This document shows, piece by piece, positions 26,955-35,686 of a stretch of 41,714 nucleotides of DNA (the first letter of the stretch is position 1; every line of letters starts with the position of its first letter). This stretch comes from Streptococcus suis. GTDB lineage: Bacteria; Bacillota; Bacilli; Lactobacillales; Streptococcaceae. The notes under the pieces are model-generated. The model was given only the letters and a program-made list of their open reading frames with translations. It did not search any database and was not told where the DNA came from. The stretch lies in contig NZ_JAIMEP010000018.1 of assembly GCF_019794555.1 (NCBI RefSeq), positions 1 to 41,714 on the forward strand. The letters are read 5' to 3'. The translations under genes were made by a program, and so were the position numbers.

Positions 26955-26984
26955 ATTATATAAGAATAGTCAAAATTGGTCAAA
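26955..26984 (-). promoter_or_regulatory. clpP promoter with CtsR operator
   Basis: TATAAT (26960-26955) and TTGACC (26983-26978) with 17-base spacing on the minus strand. The plus strand reads AGTCAAAATTGGTCAAA (26968-26984), a perfect fit to the CtsR heptad direct repeat RGTCAAANNNRGTCAAA. CtsR should repress until heat or misfolding stress. Confidence 0.9.
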
Positions 26985-27011
26985 TAAAAAACACGATTTA
27001 AAACCAGAAAA

Positions 27012-27180
27012 GGGAGTGGGAAAGAACTCGACCAAATTAAAAAGAGTTCGTCTTCCCACCCCCGCACAGTTGATTAGGTCAGATTTGGAGTGCAAAACAC
27101 GAACAAATCTGCCAATCAACCACTGCGCTGAGATGTTGACACGAACTTTGAGTAGTGGTCCTGGGCATTTTGCCCAGCCA
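27012..27180 (+). repeat. Dispersed repeat, copy B (long form)
   Basis: Shares GGGAGTGGGAAAGAACTC and GAGTTCGTC at its left end with copy A, and GAGATGTTGACACGAACTTT plus the CTGGGC/GCCCAG hairpin at its right end. About 75 extra bases fill the middle. GTGGGAA/TTCCCAC and GAACTC/GAGTTC make a nested hairpin. It fills the space between the upp stop and the clpP promoter. Confidence 0.7.
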
Positions 27181-27188
27181 TACGGAGA

Positions 27189-27818
27189 TTATTTAGTACC
27201 GAACAAACGGTCCCCAGCATCACCAAGACCTGGAACGATATAGCCTTTATCATTGAGTTTTTCATCCAAGGCTGCTGTAAAGATATCGATATCTGGATGT
27301 GCATCTTGAAGTGCTTTCACACCTTCTGGAGCGGATACCAAGGCAACAAATTTAATATTTGAAGCTCCACGTTTTTTCAATGAATCAACAGCAAGAATTG
27401 CTGAACCACCAGTTGCTAACATTGGGTCTACTACCAAGATATGGCGTTGATCAATATCTTCTGGCAATTTCACAAGGTATTCAACTGGTTGTAAGGTTTC
27501 TTCATCGCGGTACATACCAATATGACCAACTTTAGCTGCCGGAACCAAGCTAAGCAAACCATCGACCATACCAATACCAGCACGAAGAATTGGCACAATA
27601 GCTAATTTCTTACCTGCAATTTGTTTTTGAACTGTTTTTGTAATCGGTGTTTCAATTTCCACATCTTCAAGTGGCAAGTCACGCAACACTTCGTAGCCCA
27701 TTAACATGGCAATTTCATTGACCAACTCACGGAAATCTTTTGTAGAAGTTGTAGTTCTACGAAGGATAGATAATTTATGCTGAATGAGTGGGTGTGAAAT
27801 GACTTGGAATTTACCCAT
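27189..27818 (-). CDS. upp: Uracil phosphoribosyltransferase
   Basis: The 209-residue salvage enzyme makes UMP from uracil and PRPP. The PRPP loop [12 protein letters not shown] lies near residues 127-138, and the uracil-binding [17 protein letters not shown] is at the C-terminus. Length is exactly typical. AAGAGAGG stands ahead of the ATG, and an extended -10 TGGTAAAAT lies at 27858-27850. A repeat element follows the stop in place of a normal terminator. Confidence 0.97.
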   Translation of the reverse strand: MGKFQVISHPLIQHKLSILRRTTTSTKDFRELVNEIAMLMGYEVLRDLPLEDVEIETPITKTVQKQIAGKKLAIVPILRAGIGMVDGLLSLVPAAKVGHIGMYRDEETLQPVEYLVKLPEDIDQRHILVVDPMLATGGSAILAVDSLKKRGASNIKFVALVSAPEGVKALQDAHPDIDIFTAALDEKLNDKGYIVPGLGDAGDRLFGTK

Positions 27819-27897
27819 GATGATAAAACCTCTCTTTTTTGTTTTCTCTATTTTACCAAAAATTCATGAAAAAAGCTCGTGAATATTGAAAATTGTT

Positions 27898-27995
27898 GTC
27901 GATTGAATTAGCTTTCAGACAAGGAACTGAGGCGTAGGCTGTACTAGAGTACGGCAAGCCGAAAGTGACGATGTATCAAAGTTAATTCAAATGAC
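27898..27995. mobile_element. 98-bp MITE-like palindromic element
   Basis: Terminal inverted repeats of 18 bases (GTCGATTGAATTAGCTTT at 27898-27915 and the complement of 27978-27995) match at 15 positions. Inside is a second palindrome centred on GTACTAGAGTAC, flanked by GGC and GCC. It codes for nothing. It lies 6 bases past the dexB stop and about 40 bases upstream of the upp -10 box. Confidence 0.6.
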
Positions 27996-28001
27996 TATAT
28001 C

Positions 28002-29618
28002 TTATTTTTTGAGAACGATTGCCTCATACGGTCTCAATAATTGTCCAGCCAAAAATGCAGCCTCTTCGTAATTATGCATAAACAGGGAATATCCCTCGCT
28101 CGATACTTCGAAGGCTTGCTCATCACTTGTGAAATTCACCAGAATGATGAAATCATCCTGTTCATCATGTTTACGGTAGGCCATTACCGAGCTATTTCCA
28201 GTCTCCATCACTTCATATTTTCCTTCAGACATACATGGATACTCTTTCCGAAGAGCAATTAATTTTTGATAGGTATAGAAAAGCGATTGTTTGTCTGCAA
28301 GTGCTTTTTCAACGTTGATGTCTTTGACAGTATCTCCCAAAGCCAGCCAGGCTTGACCTGTACTGAAGCCCGCTCCTTCTGCTCCTGTCCATTGCATTGG
28401 ACGACGAGCATTATCTCGGCCTTTGGCATTTATAGAAGTAATCAATTCCTCCTTGGTGAAGCCATTTTCAATCCGTTCCGCATACATGCGACGTGTTTCA
28501 ATATCGTCCGCTTGGCTAATATCCGTAATTGGTGTATTAATCATACCAATTTCCTCACCTTGGTAGATATAAGGTGTCCCTGACATAAAATGAAGATAAA
28601 TAGCCAACATTTTACCACTTAGTTCACGAAATGCAGGTCGATCATCACCGAAGCGAGAAATGGCACGAGGTAAATCGTGGTTATTCCAGAAAAGCGAGTT
28701 CCAGCCTTTACCAACCAGTTCAGTCTGCCATTTGGATAGAACCTTATGCAAACGAGCTGGATCAAGTGGTGCCAAATCCCACTTTTCTTTCCCTTCCTGC
28801 TGATCAAGTCCGACATGTTCAAATTGGAAAATCATCGAAAATTCTTTTCGGTCAGGATGTGAATATAACTGAGCATTTTCTGGATTGGCACTCCATGTCT
28901 CCCCAACAGTCACTAAGTCATAAGCACCAAAGGTTTTCTCATTTAATTCCTGAATCAGAGGATGGAGAGTCGGTCCATCGGCTGTAATTAATTTTTCCGG
29001 TTCTTTTCCAATCAAATCAATCACATCTAGCCTGAAACCGCCAACACCTTTTTCAATCCAAAAATTGATCATGTCCCAGATTTCTTGTTTCAGAGCAGGA
29101 TTTTTCCAATTCAAATCCGGTTGCTTAACAGAGAATTGGTGGAGATAGTATTTATTCAGATGTGGAACGTATTCCCAAGCAGAGCCTGAGAAGGTCGAGC
29201 GTAATTCATTCGGTTCATCAGCCCAAACATAATAGTCATAATAGGGATTATCTGGTCCTTTGAGGGCTTCTTGAAACCAGAAATGTTCATCCGAGGTATG
29301 ATTGAGCACCAAATCCATGATTATTTTGATATTGCGCTTATGGCCTTCTGCAATCAGCTCTTCCATATCTTCCATGGTCCCAAATTCTGGAGCAATTCCT
29401 TGGTAGTCACTGATGTCGTAACCATTGTCATCCATGGGGGACTGATAAACAGGACTAAGCCAAATAGCATCAATTCCAAGCTCGTGAAGATAATCTAATC
29501 GGCTGATAATCCCTCGAATATCCCCTACTCCATCTCCATTTGAATCTTGAAAACTACGAGGATAAATTTGGTAAATGACGGACTTCTTCCACCAATCTGT
29601 TTTTTGTATTTCTGGCAT
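28002..29618 (-). CDS. dexB: Glucan 1,6-alpha-glucosidase (GH13)
   Basis: The 538-residue cytoplasmic enzyme releases glucose from alpha-1,6-linked isomalto-oligosaccharides and dextran fragments. It has calcium-loop DSNGDGVGD (25-33), DLVLNH (102-107), nucleophile Asp198 in GFRLDVIDLIGKEP, acid Glu240 in VGETWSA and Asp315 in WNNHDLPR. The position after gtfA is as in the S. mutans msm operon (family knowledge), but msmK, which lies between them there, is missing. A terminator-like hairpin precedes the gene, so it may be expressed at a lower level. Ribosome site: AAAGGAT. Confidence 0.94.
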   Translation of the reverse strand: MPEIQKTDWWKKSVIYQIYPRSFQDSNGDGVGDIRGIISRLDYLHELGIDAIWLSPVYQSPMDDNGYDISDYQGIAPEFGTMEDMEELIAEGHKRNIKIIMDLVLNHTSDEHFWFQEALKGPDNPYYDYYVWADEPNELRSTFSGSAWEYVPHLNKYYLHQFSVKQPDLNWKNPALKQEIWDMINFWIEKGVGGFRLDVIDLIGKEPEKLITADGPTLHPLIQELNEKTFGAYDLVTVGETWSANPENAQLYSHPDRKEFSMIFQFEHVGLDQQEGKEKWDLAPLDPARLHKVLSKWQTELVGKGWNSLFWNNHDLPRAISRFGDDRPAFRELSGKMLAIYLHFMSGTPYIYQGEEIGMINTPITDISQADDIETRRMYAERIENGFTKEELITSINAKGRDNARRPMQWTGAEGAGFSTGQAWLALGDTVKDINVEKALADKQSLFYTYQKLIALRKEYPCMSEGKYEVMETGNSSVMAYRKHDEQDDFIILVNFTSDEQAFEVSSEGYSLFMHNYEEAAFLAGQLLRPYEAIVLKK

Positions 29619-29655
29619 TTGATTGATCCTTTCTGTACAATCTTATTTACGCAAG

Positions 29656-29677
29656 AAAAAGGGGAATCCCCCTCTTT
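29656..29677 (-). terminator. Hairpin between gtfA and dexB
   Basis: AAAGAGGGGGA and TTCCCCTTTTT form a G+C-rich stem followed by TTCTTG on the minus strand, 14 bases after the gtfA stop. It probably attenuates dexB, because no strong promoter is visible in the 72-base gap. Confidence 0.75.
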
Positions 29678-29690
29678 CTATATAGTCATA

Positions 29691-31139
29691 TTATAACTCA
29701 ATTGTAGTAATTTTGCCCTCTTCTATTTCAACAATTTCAAAGGATTTTTCTTTTAGATTTGCTGTTAGGCGGGCAGATACCCCTGCATCTTGATTATTCC
29801 AGAAAATTTCCATACTTGTTTCATCCAACATCTTAACAGAGAACTCTCCGTCGAAAGCTGGACTTGTATTGCGGAATTTAAGGAGTTTGAACAAGGATTG
29901 TACCACAGGACGTTGCACTTCCTGCTCAATTTCTTCCAAATCATAGTAATGGCGATTGATATTGCGACCTTCCTTACTTGATTCTAAAAGTTCAATATCA
30001 TTTTCACCTGCAAGTAAACCAACATAGTAAATCTGTGGAATACCTGGTGCAAAGCATTGAAGAACACGAGCTAGTAGGTAAGCTTGATCGTTATTGCCAA
30101 GAGCAGAATAATAAGTACAGTTAATCTGATAAATATCCAAATTATTATAGGCTTCTGTACTATAAATTTTCTTCACATTGGCACCTTGTGCATACAAGGC
30201 TTCACGCGTTTCCTCTGTCTCCTCATCCGTCAGCAAATCCTTAACATCCACAACACCAATTCCATCATGTGTATCAAGAGTTGTAAATTGCTTGCGAGGG
30301 CAAATCTCCATCCAGTGAACCAGGCGATTGACATGACCAGAATACAATGCGTGGAGAACCAGCATTGGCAAGGCAAAATCATAAACATAATAATCTTGCT
30401 CGGCAATTTTCTGCTGAATGGTATAGTGTTCATGAATTTCAGGCAAGATTTCCACATCTTTTGGTGCCAATAACTGACGTGGAAAATGGAGCATTTCCCA
30501 AATATCAGGCTCCACAAAGAAACAGTTGGTTCCAATTTTTTTATTGGCATAAGCAAAGGCGTCCAAACGAATGATCGAAGCACCATGTTCTGCCAATTGT
30601 TCCAGATTTTCTTGGATAAAACGGCGTGTTGTCTCTGTAGTCACATCCAAGTCAATCTGTTGCTCATCAAAGGTACACCATACCTTCTCCTCGCTACCAT
30701 CAGCAAATGTTGCAATTCGATATGGAGCACGAGGTTTACGCTTATAGATCAAATCAACATCTTCTTGCGTTGGCTCACCATTTGGCCAAAAGTTTTTATA
30801 ACGAATAAACAAATCCGCATAAGCTGATTCATCTTTCTTTTCAAGAAAATCAAGGAAATAAGGGGATTTTGCAGAAATATGATTGATCATAAAATCGAAC
30901 ATCAGATAATAGTCTTTGCTTAGTGCTTCAATATCTGACCAATCTCCAAATGCAGGGTCCACCTTTGTGTAATCCATTGGCGCAAAACCACGGTCACCTG
31001 ATGATGGGAAGAATGGTAAAATATGTATCCCGCCAACAACATCTTTCAAGGGACCTTCTAAAACGGTTTTTAAATCTTTCAAATTCTTTCCTAAACTATC
31101 CGAATAGGTAATCAACATTGCTTGGTTTTTAATTTTCAT
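29691..31139 (-). CDS. gtfA: Sucrose phosphorylase (GH13_18)
   Basis: The 482-residue cytoplasmic enzyme splits sucrose with phosphate to glucose-1-phosphate and fructose. It has the nucleophile Asp193 in [10 protein letters not shown], acid Glu234 in ILPEIHEHY and Asp292 in [11 protein letters not shown]. The N-terminus LITYSDSLG and length match GtfA. In this operon sucrose would come from raffinose after Aga removes galactose. The start follows AAAAGGAGTTCTTGT. A terminator-like hairpin separates it from msmG. Confidence 0.96.
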   Translation of the reverse strand: MKIKNQAMLITYSDSLGKNLKDLKTVLEGPLKDVVGGIHILPFFPSSGDRGFAPMDYTKVDPAFGDWSDIEALSKDYYLMFDFMINHISAKSPYFLDFLEKKDESAYADLFIRYKNFWPNGEPTQEDVDLIYKRKPRAPYRIATFADGSEEKVWCTFDEQQIDLDVTTETTRRFIQENLEQLAEHGASIIRLDAFAYANKKIGTNCFFVEPDIWEMLHFPRQLLAPKDVEILPEIHEHYTIQQKIAEQDYYVYDFALPMLVLHALYSGHVNRLVHWMEICPRKQFTTLDTHDGIGVVDVKDLLTDEETEETREALYAQGANVKKIYSTEAYNNLDIYQINCTYYSALGNNDQAYLLARVLQCFAPGIPQIYYVGLLAGENDIELLESSKEGRNINRHYYDLEEIEQEVQRPVVQSLFKLLKFRNTSPAFDGEFSVKMLDETSMEIFWNNQDAGVSARLTANLKEKSFEIVEIEEGKITTIEL

Positions 31140-31180
31140 ACAAGAACTCCTTTTGTAAGCCTTTTCTTTTTATTTTCATG

Positions 31181-31207
31181 AAAAGGTTGAGAATTGCTCA
31201 ACCTTTT
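31181..31207 (-). terminator. Hairpin between msmG and gtfA
   Basis: AAAAGGTTGAG pairs perfectly with CTCAACCTTTT around a 5-base loop, and the T-rich arm leads into CATGAAAATAAAAAG. It sits directly after the msmG stop, so it is either a partial terminator or a 3' end stabiliser within the operon. Confidence 0.75.
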
Positions 31208-32038
31208 CTATTTCACTGAACCGGACGTCATACCTGAAATAATATGTTTTTGGAATACTAGGTAGACAAGGAGGATAGGAATAATCCCCACAACATAGGA
31301 TGCAAATGATGGGCCGTAGTCACTAAAGTACATTCCTTGGTAATTATACTGGAACAAGGGTAGGGTCCACATAGCTTGATCTCTGTTTAATACTAGGAGT
31401 GGCAAAAGGAAGTCATTCCACACCCACAATGCATTGATGATCAATACCGTCGCATGCATCGGTTTCATCAGAGGGAAAATAATTTTCCAATACATGGTAA
31501 ACTTATCACAGCCGTCAATAGCTGCTGCTTCATCCATTTCCTCTGGGACGATTGTTTTAATATACCCCACGTACAAGAAGAGAGCTTGTGGCACAGCATA
31601 AGTTAGGTAAAGAATAATCAAACCAAGAGTGTTATTGAGACCAATACTAGACATCAGTTTAGTCATAGGCAACATGATAACTTGGAAGGGGACAAAAATC
31701 CCGATAATCAAGAAGAAATAAATAATATTGAAAACAGTTTGACGTTTCATCTGACGGGCAACGGCAAAGGCAGCCATTGGAATGACCAATAAAATGAGGG
31801 CAATTGATACAATTGTAATAATAGCTGAGTTGCTAAAATATTGAACAATTCCATCATTAAACAGGCGTTCATAGTTGCTCAATGTAAACTCTTGTGGCAA
31901 ACCAAAGAAATTTCCTGTAATTTCCTTTGTTGGTTTGAACGAACTTATAATCGTCACCAATAGTGGAATAAACATGAACAATATCCCACTAAAGAGAACT
32001 AAGTAAACCCACCAATTTTTCTGTTTGTGCTTGTTCAT
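31208..32038 (-). CDS. msmG: Multiple-sugar ABC permease MsmG
   Basis: The start is set at ATG 32038 (MNKHKQKNWW..., 276 residues) by AGGAGAG with 6-base spacing. A longer frame to 32059 overlaps msmF and has no ribosome site. It has six membrane segments and the EAA loop EMDEAAAIDGCDKFTMYWKI near residues 175-195. With MsmF it forms the membrane channel for raffinose, melibiose and isomalto-oligosaccharides (family knowledge). Confidence 0.93.
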   Translation of the reverse strand: MNKHKQKNWWVYLVLFSGILFMFIPLLVTIISSFKPTKEITGNFFGLPQEFTLSNYERLFNDGIVQYFSNSAIITIVSIALILLVIPMAAFAVARQMKRQTVFNIIYFFLIIGIFVPFQVIMLPMTKLMSSIGLNNTLGLIILYLTYAVPQALFLYVGYIKTIVPEEMDEAAAIDGCDKFTMYWKIIFPLMKPMHATVLIINALWVWNDFLLPLLVLNRDQAMWTLPLFQYNYQGMYFSDYGPSFASYVVGIIPILLVYLVFQKHIISGMTSGSVK

Positions 32039-32048
32039 ATTCACTCTC

Positions 32049-32924
32049 CTATACTTCAAATTTCTTAGAAATCTTCATCTGAATCAATGAAATCACAATG
32101 ATACAGATAAAGAGGACCACCGCTAAAGCATTCGCATACGAAAACTTATTATCAACAAAGGCATAGTTATAGACTAATAAACCAAGTGATTCTGTTTTGC
32201 CATCTGGGCCACCACTTGTCAGTGCAAAGATAAGGTCAAATGCTGTCAAACCTGACTTCATTGCCAAGATGAACACCATACTAATAGATGGTAATAAGAA
32301 TGGAAGCTCAATGTTGAAGAACTGTTGAGAACGACTTGCACCATCAATAGCTGCTGCTTCCTTCACATCTTCTGGAATACTTTGTAAGCCAGACAGGAAG
32401 ATGATGACTGGCATAGCCAATCCTTGCCACAAAGCAACAAATAAGACAGAAGGAATTACAGTTTTCTCATTTACTAACAAGTTTTCCTTCAACCAATCAA
32501 TATTTAAGACCTCACCAATTTGGGTAAAACCATAGTTAAAGAGCTGAACAAAAATCAAACCCAAAGTAACAGTTGACAAGACAGCTGGGAAGAAATACCA
32601 TGTCCTAAAGAAACCGACAGCCTTGATTTTACGGTTAAGAAGGGTTGCCAACCAAATCCCGATAACAATTTCACCGATAACCAGACCAATGGTAAAGATA
32701 ATCGTGAAGGTCATGGAAGTATAAAAATCAGGATTTTTTAAAATATCCAGATAATTTTGAAAACCAATGAGGTTAAAATCAGAGGTTAATCCATTCCAGT
32801 CTGTTAGACTATAGTAAATCCCTGTAAACAGCGGATAGAAGAAAAAGATTAACTGTAATCCAATCGGTACCGCCACAAATAGATAGGGCCAGTATTTTGC
32901 AACAAATCCTTTTTGATTCATCAT
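32049..32924 (-). CDS. msmF: Multiple-sugar ABC permease MsmF
   Basis: The 291-residue permease has six membrane segments and EAA loop DVKEAAAIDGASRSQQFFNI near residues 185-205. Two ATG codons are adjacent (32924 and 32921). AAGGAG precedes them, and the second has the better spacing, so the true start may be 3 bases inward. A 144-base structured gap separates it from the binding-protein gene upstream. Confidence 0.94.
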   Translation of the reverse strand: MMNQKGFVAKYWPYLFVAVPIGLQLIFFFYPLFTGIYYSLTDWNGLTSDFNLIGFQNYLDILKNPDFYTSMTFTIIFTIGLVIGEIVIGIWLATLLNRKIKAVGFFRTWYFFPAVLSTVTLGLIFVQLFNYGFTQIGEVLNIDWLKENLLVNEKTVIPSVLFVALWQGLAMPVIIFLSGLQSIPEDVKEAAAIDGASRSQQFFNIELPFLLPSISMVFILAMKSGLTAFDLIFALTSGGPDGKTESLGLLVYNYAFVDNKFSYANALAVVLFICIIVISLIQMKISKKFEV

Positions 32925-32944
32925 GGTACTCCTTTTAGCGTTTG

Positions 32945-33059
32945 TTATAGTTGTTGCAACTCAGCTCCATCTGAATTTAGGGGGGTTCGAGATAAAGCTG
33001 AATTGGAACAACTATAAGGGTAAGAAGCGAAATCCCCTCTTACATCGTTTATAGTTGTT
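32945..33059 (-). other. Structured msmE-msmF intergenic RNA with three 11-base repeats
   Basis: AACAACTATAA occurs three times: inverted at 32945-32955 and 33049-33059, direct at 33007-33017. The copies at 33007 and 33049 close a long hairpin that encloses a second stem, GTAAGA/TCTTAC. A further ATTCAGCT/AGCTGAGTT pairing fills the rest. There is no T-run, so it probably acts on mRNA stability or processing. Confidence 0.65.
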
Positions 33060-33068
33060 ATGTATTAC

Positions 33069-34307
33069 TTACTTCATTGGGTCAAAGAAAGCATTCAATT
33101 CGTCCGCAAGCTTATCTGCCTTCGGATCTTTGATTGTTTCTACAGCAATGGTCCAGAAATCATTTTGCGATGTCCATTCTTTATGCAACCATGCAATTTG
33201 CTTATCAGTAAAGGCATATTGGGCAACTCCTTCAATTTCTGGGAACTTCCCTTCTGTTTCAACTCCCTCGACAGAAGTTGGCGAACCGTCTACATCATAA
33301 TATTTTTGCATGACTTCTTTGCTGGACATATAAGCGAGGAACTTTTTAGCCTCTTCTGGGTGTTCCGTCTTGGCACTGATTGACAAAGCTAAGTCGGCAC
33401 CACCGATAGTCACATCATTCCCTTCTTTTTCTCCTGGGAAAGCAAAGATACCGTAATCCAAATCAGCATTCTGTTGATTGATGACTGCAGCAGCCCAGCT
33501 ACCTTGTGGCATCATGAGAGCTTTGCCCTCTGCAAATGCTGCGACAGCATCGGCATACTTAGCTCCAGAAAATCCTGATTGACCATTGTCATGTAATAAT
33601 TCGAAGGATTTAACAACTGCTTGCGTTGCTGGATTGTCAGCTGTAATACTACCTTTGCCACTCCGAACTAGGATATCTTGAGCTTGGTCATAACCACCTG
33701 CCGCGCTCACCCATGCCAACTGATGGAATCCATTTAATGACCAAGAATCAGCCAAAGACAGCGCAAATGGTGTTTCACCCTTGTCTTTAATTGTCGCTAC
33801 TATTTTTTCGAATTCAGCAGTCGTTTTTGGCACTTCTAGGCCTAATTCTTTAAATTTAGCCTTGTTATAATAGATGCCATAGACATTGGTGTTCAATGGG
33901 AGAGAATAAATTTTATTGTCAACAGCATAGAATTCTGCTGCTCCCTCTTTCAAATTGCCAACTCCAGCATCCTCTCCGAGTTCTAGGAAACGACCATCTT
34001 TTGCCCAAGCATCAAAATCCGCCGCAACCGGATAGACATTGATAATATCTGGATCTTCATTGTTGGCCATACGAGTTTTTAAGATGGTTTCTGCATCTGG
34101 CACACTGGAAAATTTAATACTAATGTTTGGATTGGCCTTTTCAAAATCAGTAATAATTTCTTGCAAGGTCGCTTGCATCTCTGGTTTTTGCGAGAAATAT
34201 TCTAGTTCGACTTTATCGCTAGACCCCGCCGAGCCATTCCCACATGCTGCTAGTAAACTAGCAAAAGCAATTACAGATGCACTTTTAACGAATGTTGTAA
34301 ATTTCAT
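33069..34307 (-). CDS. msmE: Sugar-binding lipoprotein MsmE, copy nearer msmF
   Basis: The 412-residue protein has a signal peptide ending in LLAAC (Cys22) and is therefore anchored outside the cell. It is a family 1 solute-binding protein that should deliver alpha-galactosides or isomalto-oligosaccharides to MsmFG. By eye about two thirds of positions match the second msmE just upstream, including EYFSQKPEMQATLQEII near the N-terminus and VMQKYYDVDGSPTSVEGV near the C-terminus. GGAG precedes the ATG. The differences are spread through the whole protein, so both copies look functional. Confidence 0.93.
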   Translation of the reverse strand: MKFTTFVKSASVIAFASLLAACGNGSAGSSDKVELEYFSQKPEMQATLQEIITDFEKANPNISIKFSSVPDAETILKTRMANNEDPDIINVYPVAADFDAWAKDGRFLELGEDAGVGNLKEGAAEFYAVDNKIYSLPLNTNVYGIYYNKAKFKELGLEVPKTTAEFEKIVATIKDKGETPFALSLADSWSLNGFHQLAWVSAAGGYDQAQDILVRSGKGSITADNPATQAVVKSFELLHDNGQSGFSGAKYADAVAAFAEGKALMMPQGSWAAAVINQQNADLDYGIFAFPGEKEGNDVTIGGADLALSISAKTEHPEEAKKFLAYMSSKEVMQKYYDVDGSPTSVEGVETEGKFPEIEGVAQYAFTDKQIAWLHKEWTSQNDFWTIAVETIKDPKADKLADELNAFFDPMK

Positions 34308-34395
34308 TTTCTTTCTCCAAGAATAAATATGTTTTTTGCGCTAATGTAGTGCGCTCTACTATTTTAAACGCACCGCAACTTTCTAAGAAGATTAG

Positions 34396-34436
34396 GCTAT
34401 CCAGCGGCTAAAACTCCGTCACTAGATAGCTTTTTT
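34396..34436 (+). terminator. Hairpin between the two msmE genes
   Basis: GCTATCCAG pairs with CTAGATAGC and is followed by six T on the plus strand. The operon runs on the minus strand, where no T-run follows the stem. It may therefore stop antisense transcripts or protect the 3' end of the upstream msmE message. A second small stem, GCGC/GCGC around TAATGTAGT, lies at about 34348-34366. Confidence 0.55.
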
Positions 34437-34441
34437 CTTCA

Positions 34442-35674
34442 TTACTTCATTGGATCGAAGAATGCATTCAATTTCTTCACAAGTTCGCCTGAATTTGGAT
34501 TTTTCACTGCTTCTACTGTGATATTCCAGAACTCTTCTTCTGATTCCCATTCAGATTGCAACCAAACTACATGTTTGTCAGTGAAGGCATATTGTGTCAC
34601 TCCAGCAGTTTCTTCAAACTTACCTTCTGTATCTACACCTTCAACTGAAGTTGGTGAGCCATCTACATCATAGTATTTTTGCATCACTTCTGGACGAGAG
34701 AGGTATTCTAGGAATTTTTTAGACTCTTCTGGGTGCTCTGTATCAGCAGAAATTGAGAGAGCTAGGTCTGCTGCACCGATGGTATAGTCGCCACCTTCTT
34801 TATCACCAGGGAAAGTAAACATCCCATATTCAAATTCTGGTTCCTGTTGGTTTACTGCTGTAGCCGCCCATGTACCTTGTGGCAGCATGAGAGCATCACC
34901 TGCTGCAAAGGCTGCCACCGCATCTGCATAGAGCGCACCTGTTGCACCTTTTTGACCATTATCTGTCAACAGTTGCAAGCGTTCTAAAACTGCTTTTGTT
35001 GTCGCATCATCTTGAATCGCTCCCTTTGCACTGCGGATCAGAATATCTTCTGCACCATCAAATCCACCCGCAACAGTTACCCAAGCTAACTGATGGTAGC
35101 CGTTCAATGACCAAGCATCGTTCAATGAAAGAGCAAACGGTGCTGCACTGCCATCAGACTTGATTTTGTCTACCAAAGCCACAAATTCTGCATAGGTAGT
35201 TGGAACTTCAAGACCCAATTCTTTGAACTTATCCTTATTATAGTAAATACCATAAGCATTAGCTGTCAAAGGAAGGGTGTAATTTTTTTCGTTAACAAGA
35301 TAAGGCGTTACAGCACCATCTTTTAGATGACTGAGACCTGCATCATCACCAATTTCTAAGAAACGACCATCCGCTGCATATGCTTTGAAGTCCGCATTTT
35401 GTGGATAAATGTTGATGACATCTGGCGCTTCGTTATTGGCCATACGAGTTTTCAGAACAGTTCCTGCATCTGGTACATTTGAAAATTTAACATCAATCGT
35501 AGGATTTTCTTTTTCAAAATCATCAATAATTTCCTGCAGAGTCGCTTGCATTTCAGGTTTTTGTGAGAAATATTCAATTTCTACCTTATCGCTACTACTT
35601 GCATTCCCACAAGCAACCAAGAAGCTAGCAAAAGCACAAACCGATGCACATTTTAAAAATGTTTTCATTTTCAT
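34442..35674 (-). CDS. msmE: Sugar-binding lipoprotein MsmE, copy nearer aga
   Basis: The 410-residue paralogue of the next gene has lipobox FLVAC (Cys22) and the same solute-binding fold. The start at 35674 has AGGAGG 8 bases upstream. It begins 12 bases after the aga stop. The S. mutans-type operon has a single msmE at this place, so this is a tandem duplication that has since diverged. The two lipoproteins probably share one MsmFG channel and may differ in sugar preference. Confidence 0.93.
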   Translation of the reverse strand: MKMKTFLKCASVCAFASFLVACGNASSSDKVEIEYFSQKPEMQATLQEIIDDFEKENPTIDVKFSNVPDAGTVLKTRMANNEAPDVINIYPQNADFKAYAADGRFLEIGDDAGLSHLKDGAVTPYLVNEKNYTLPLTANAYGIYYNKDKFKELGLEVPTTYAEFVALVDKIKSDGSAAPFALSLNDAWSLNGYHQLAWVTVAGGFDGAEDILIRSAKGAIQDDATTKAVLERLQLLTDNGQKGATGALYADAVAAFAAGDALMLPQGTWAATAVNQQEPEFEYGMFTFPGDKEGGDYTIGAADLALSISADTEHPEESKKFLEYLSRPEVMQKYYDVDGSPTSVEGVDTEGKFEETAGVTQYAFTDKHVVWLQSEWESEEEFWNITVEAVKNPNSGELVKKLNAFFDPMK

Positions 35675-35686
35675 TATAAAATCCTC

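Noticed and set aside
28619..28987. Open frames on both strands inside dexB and other large genes
   Set aside because: They follow the codon structure of the real genes in other frames and have no ribosome sites.
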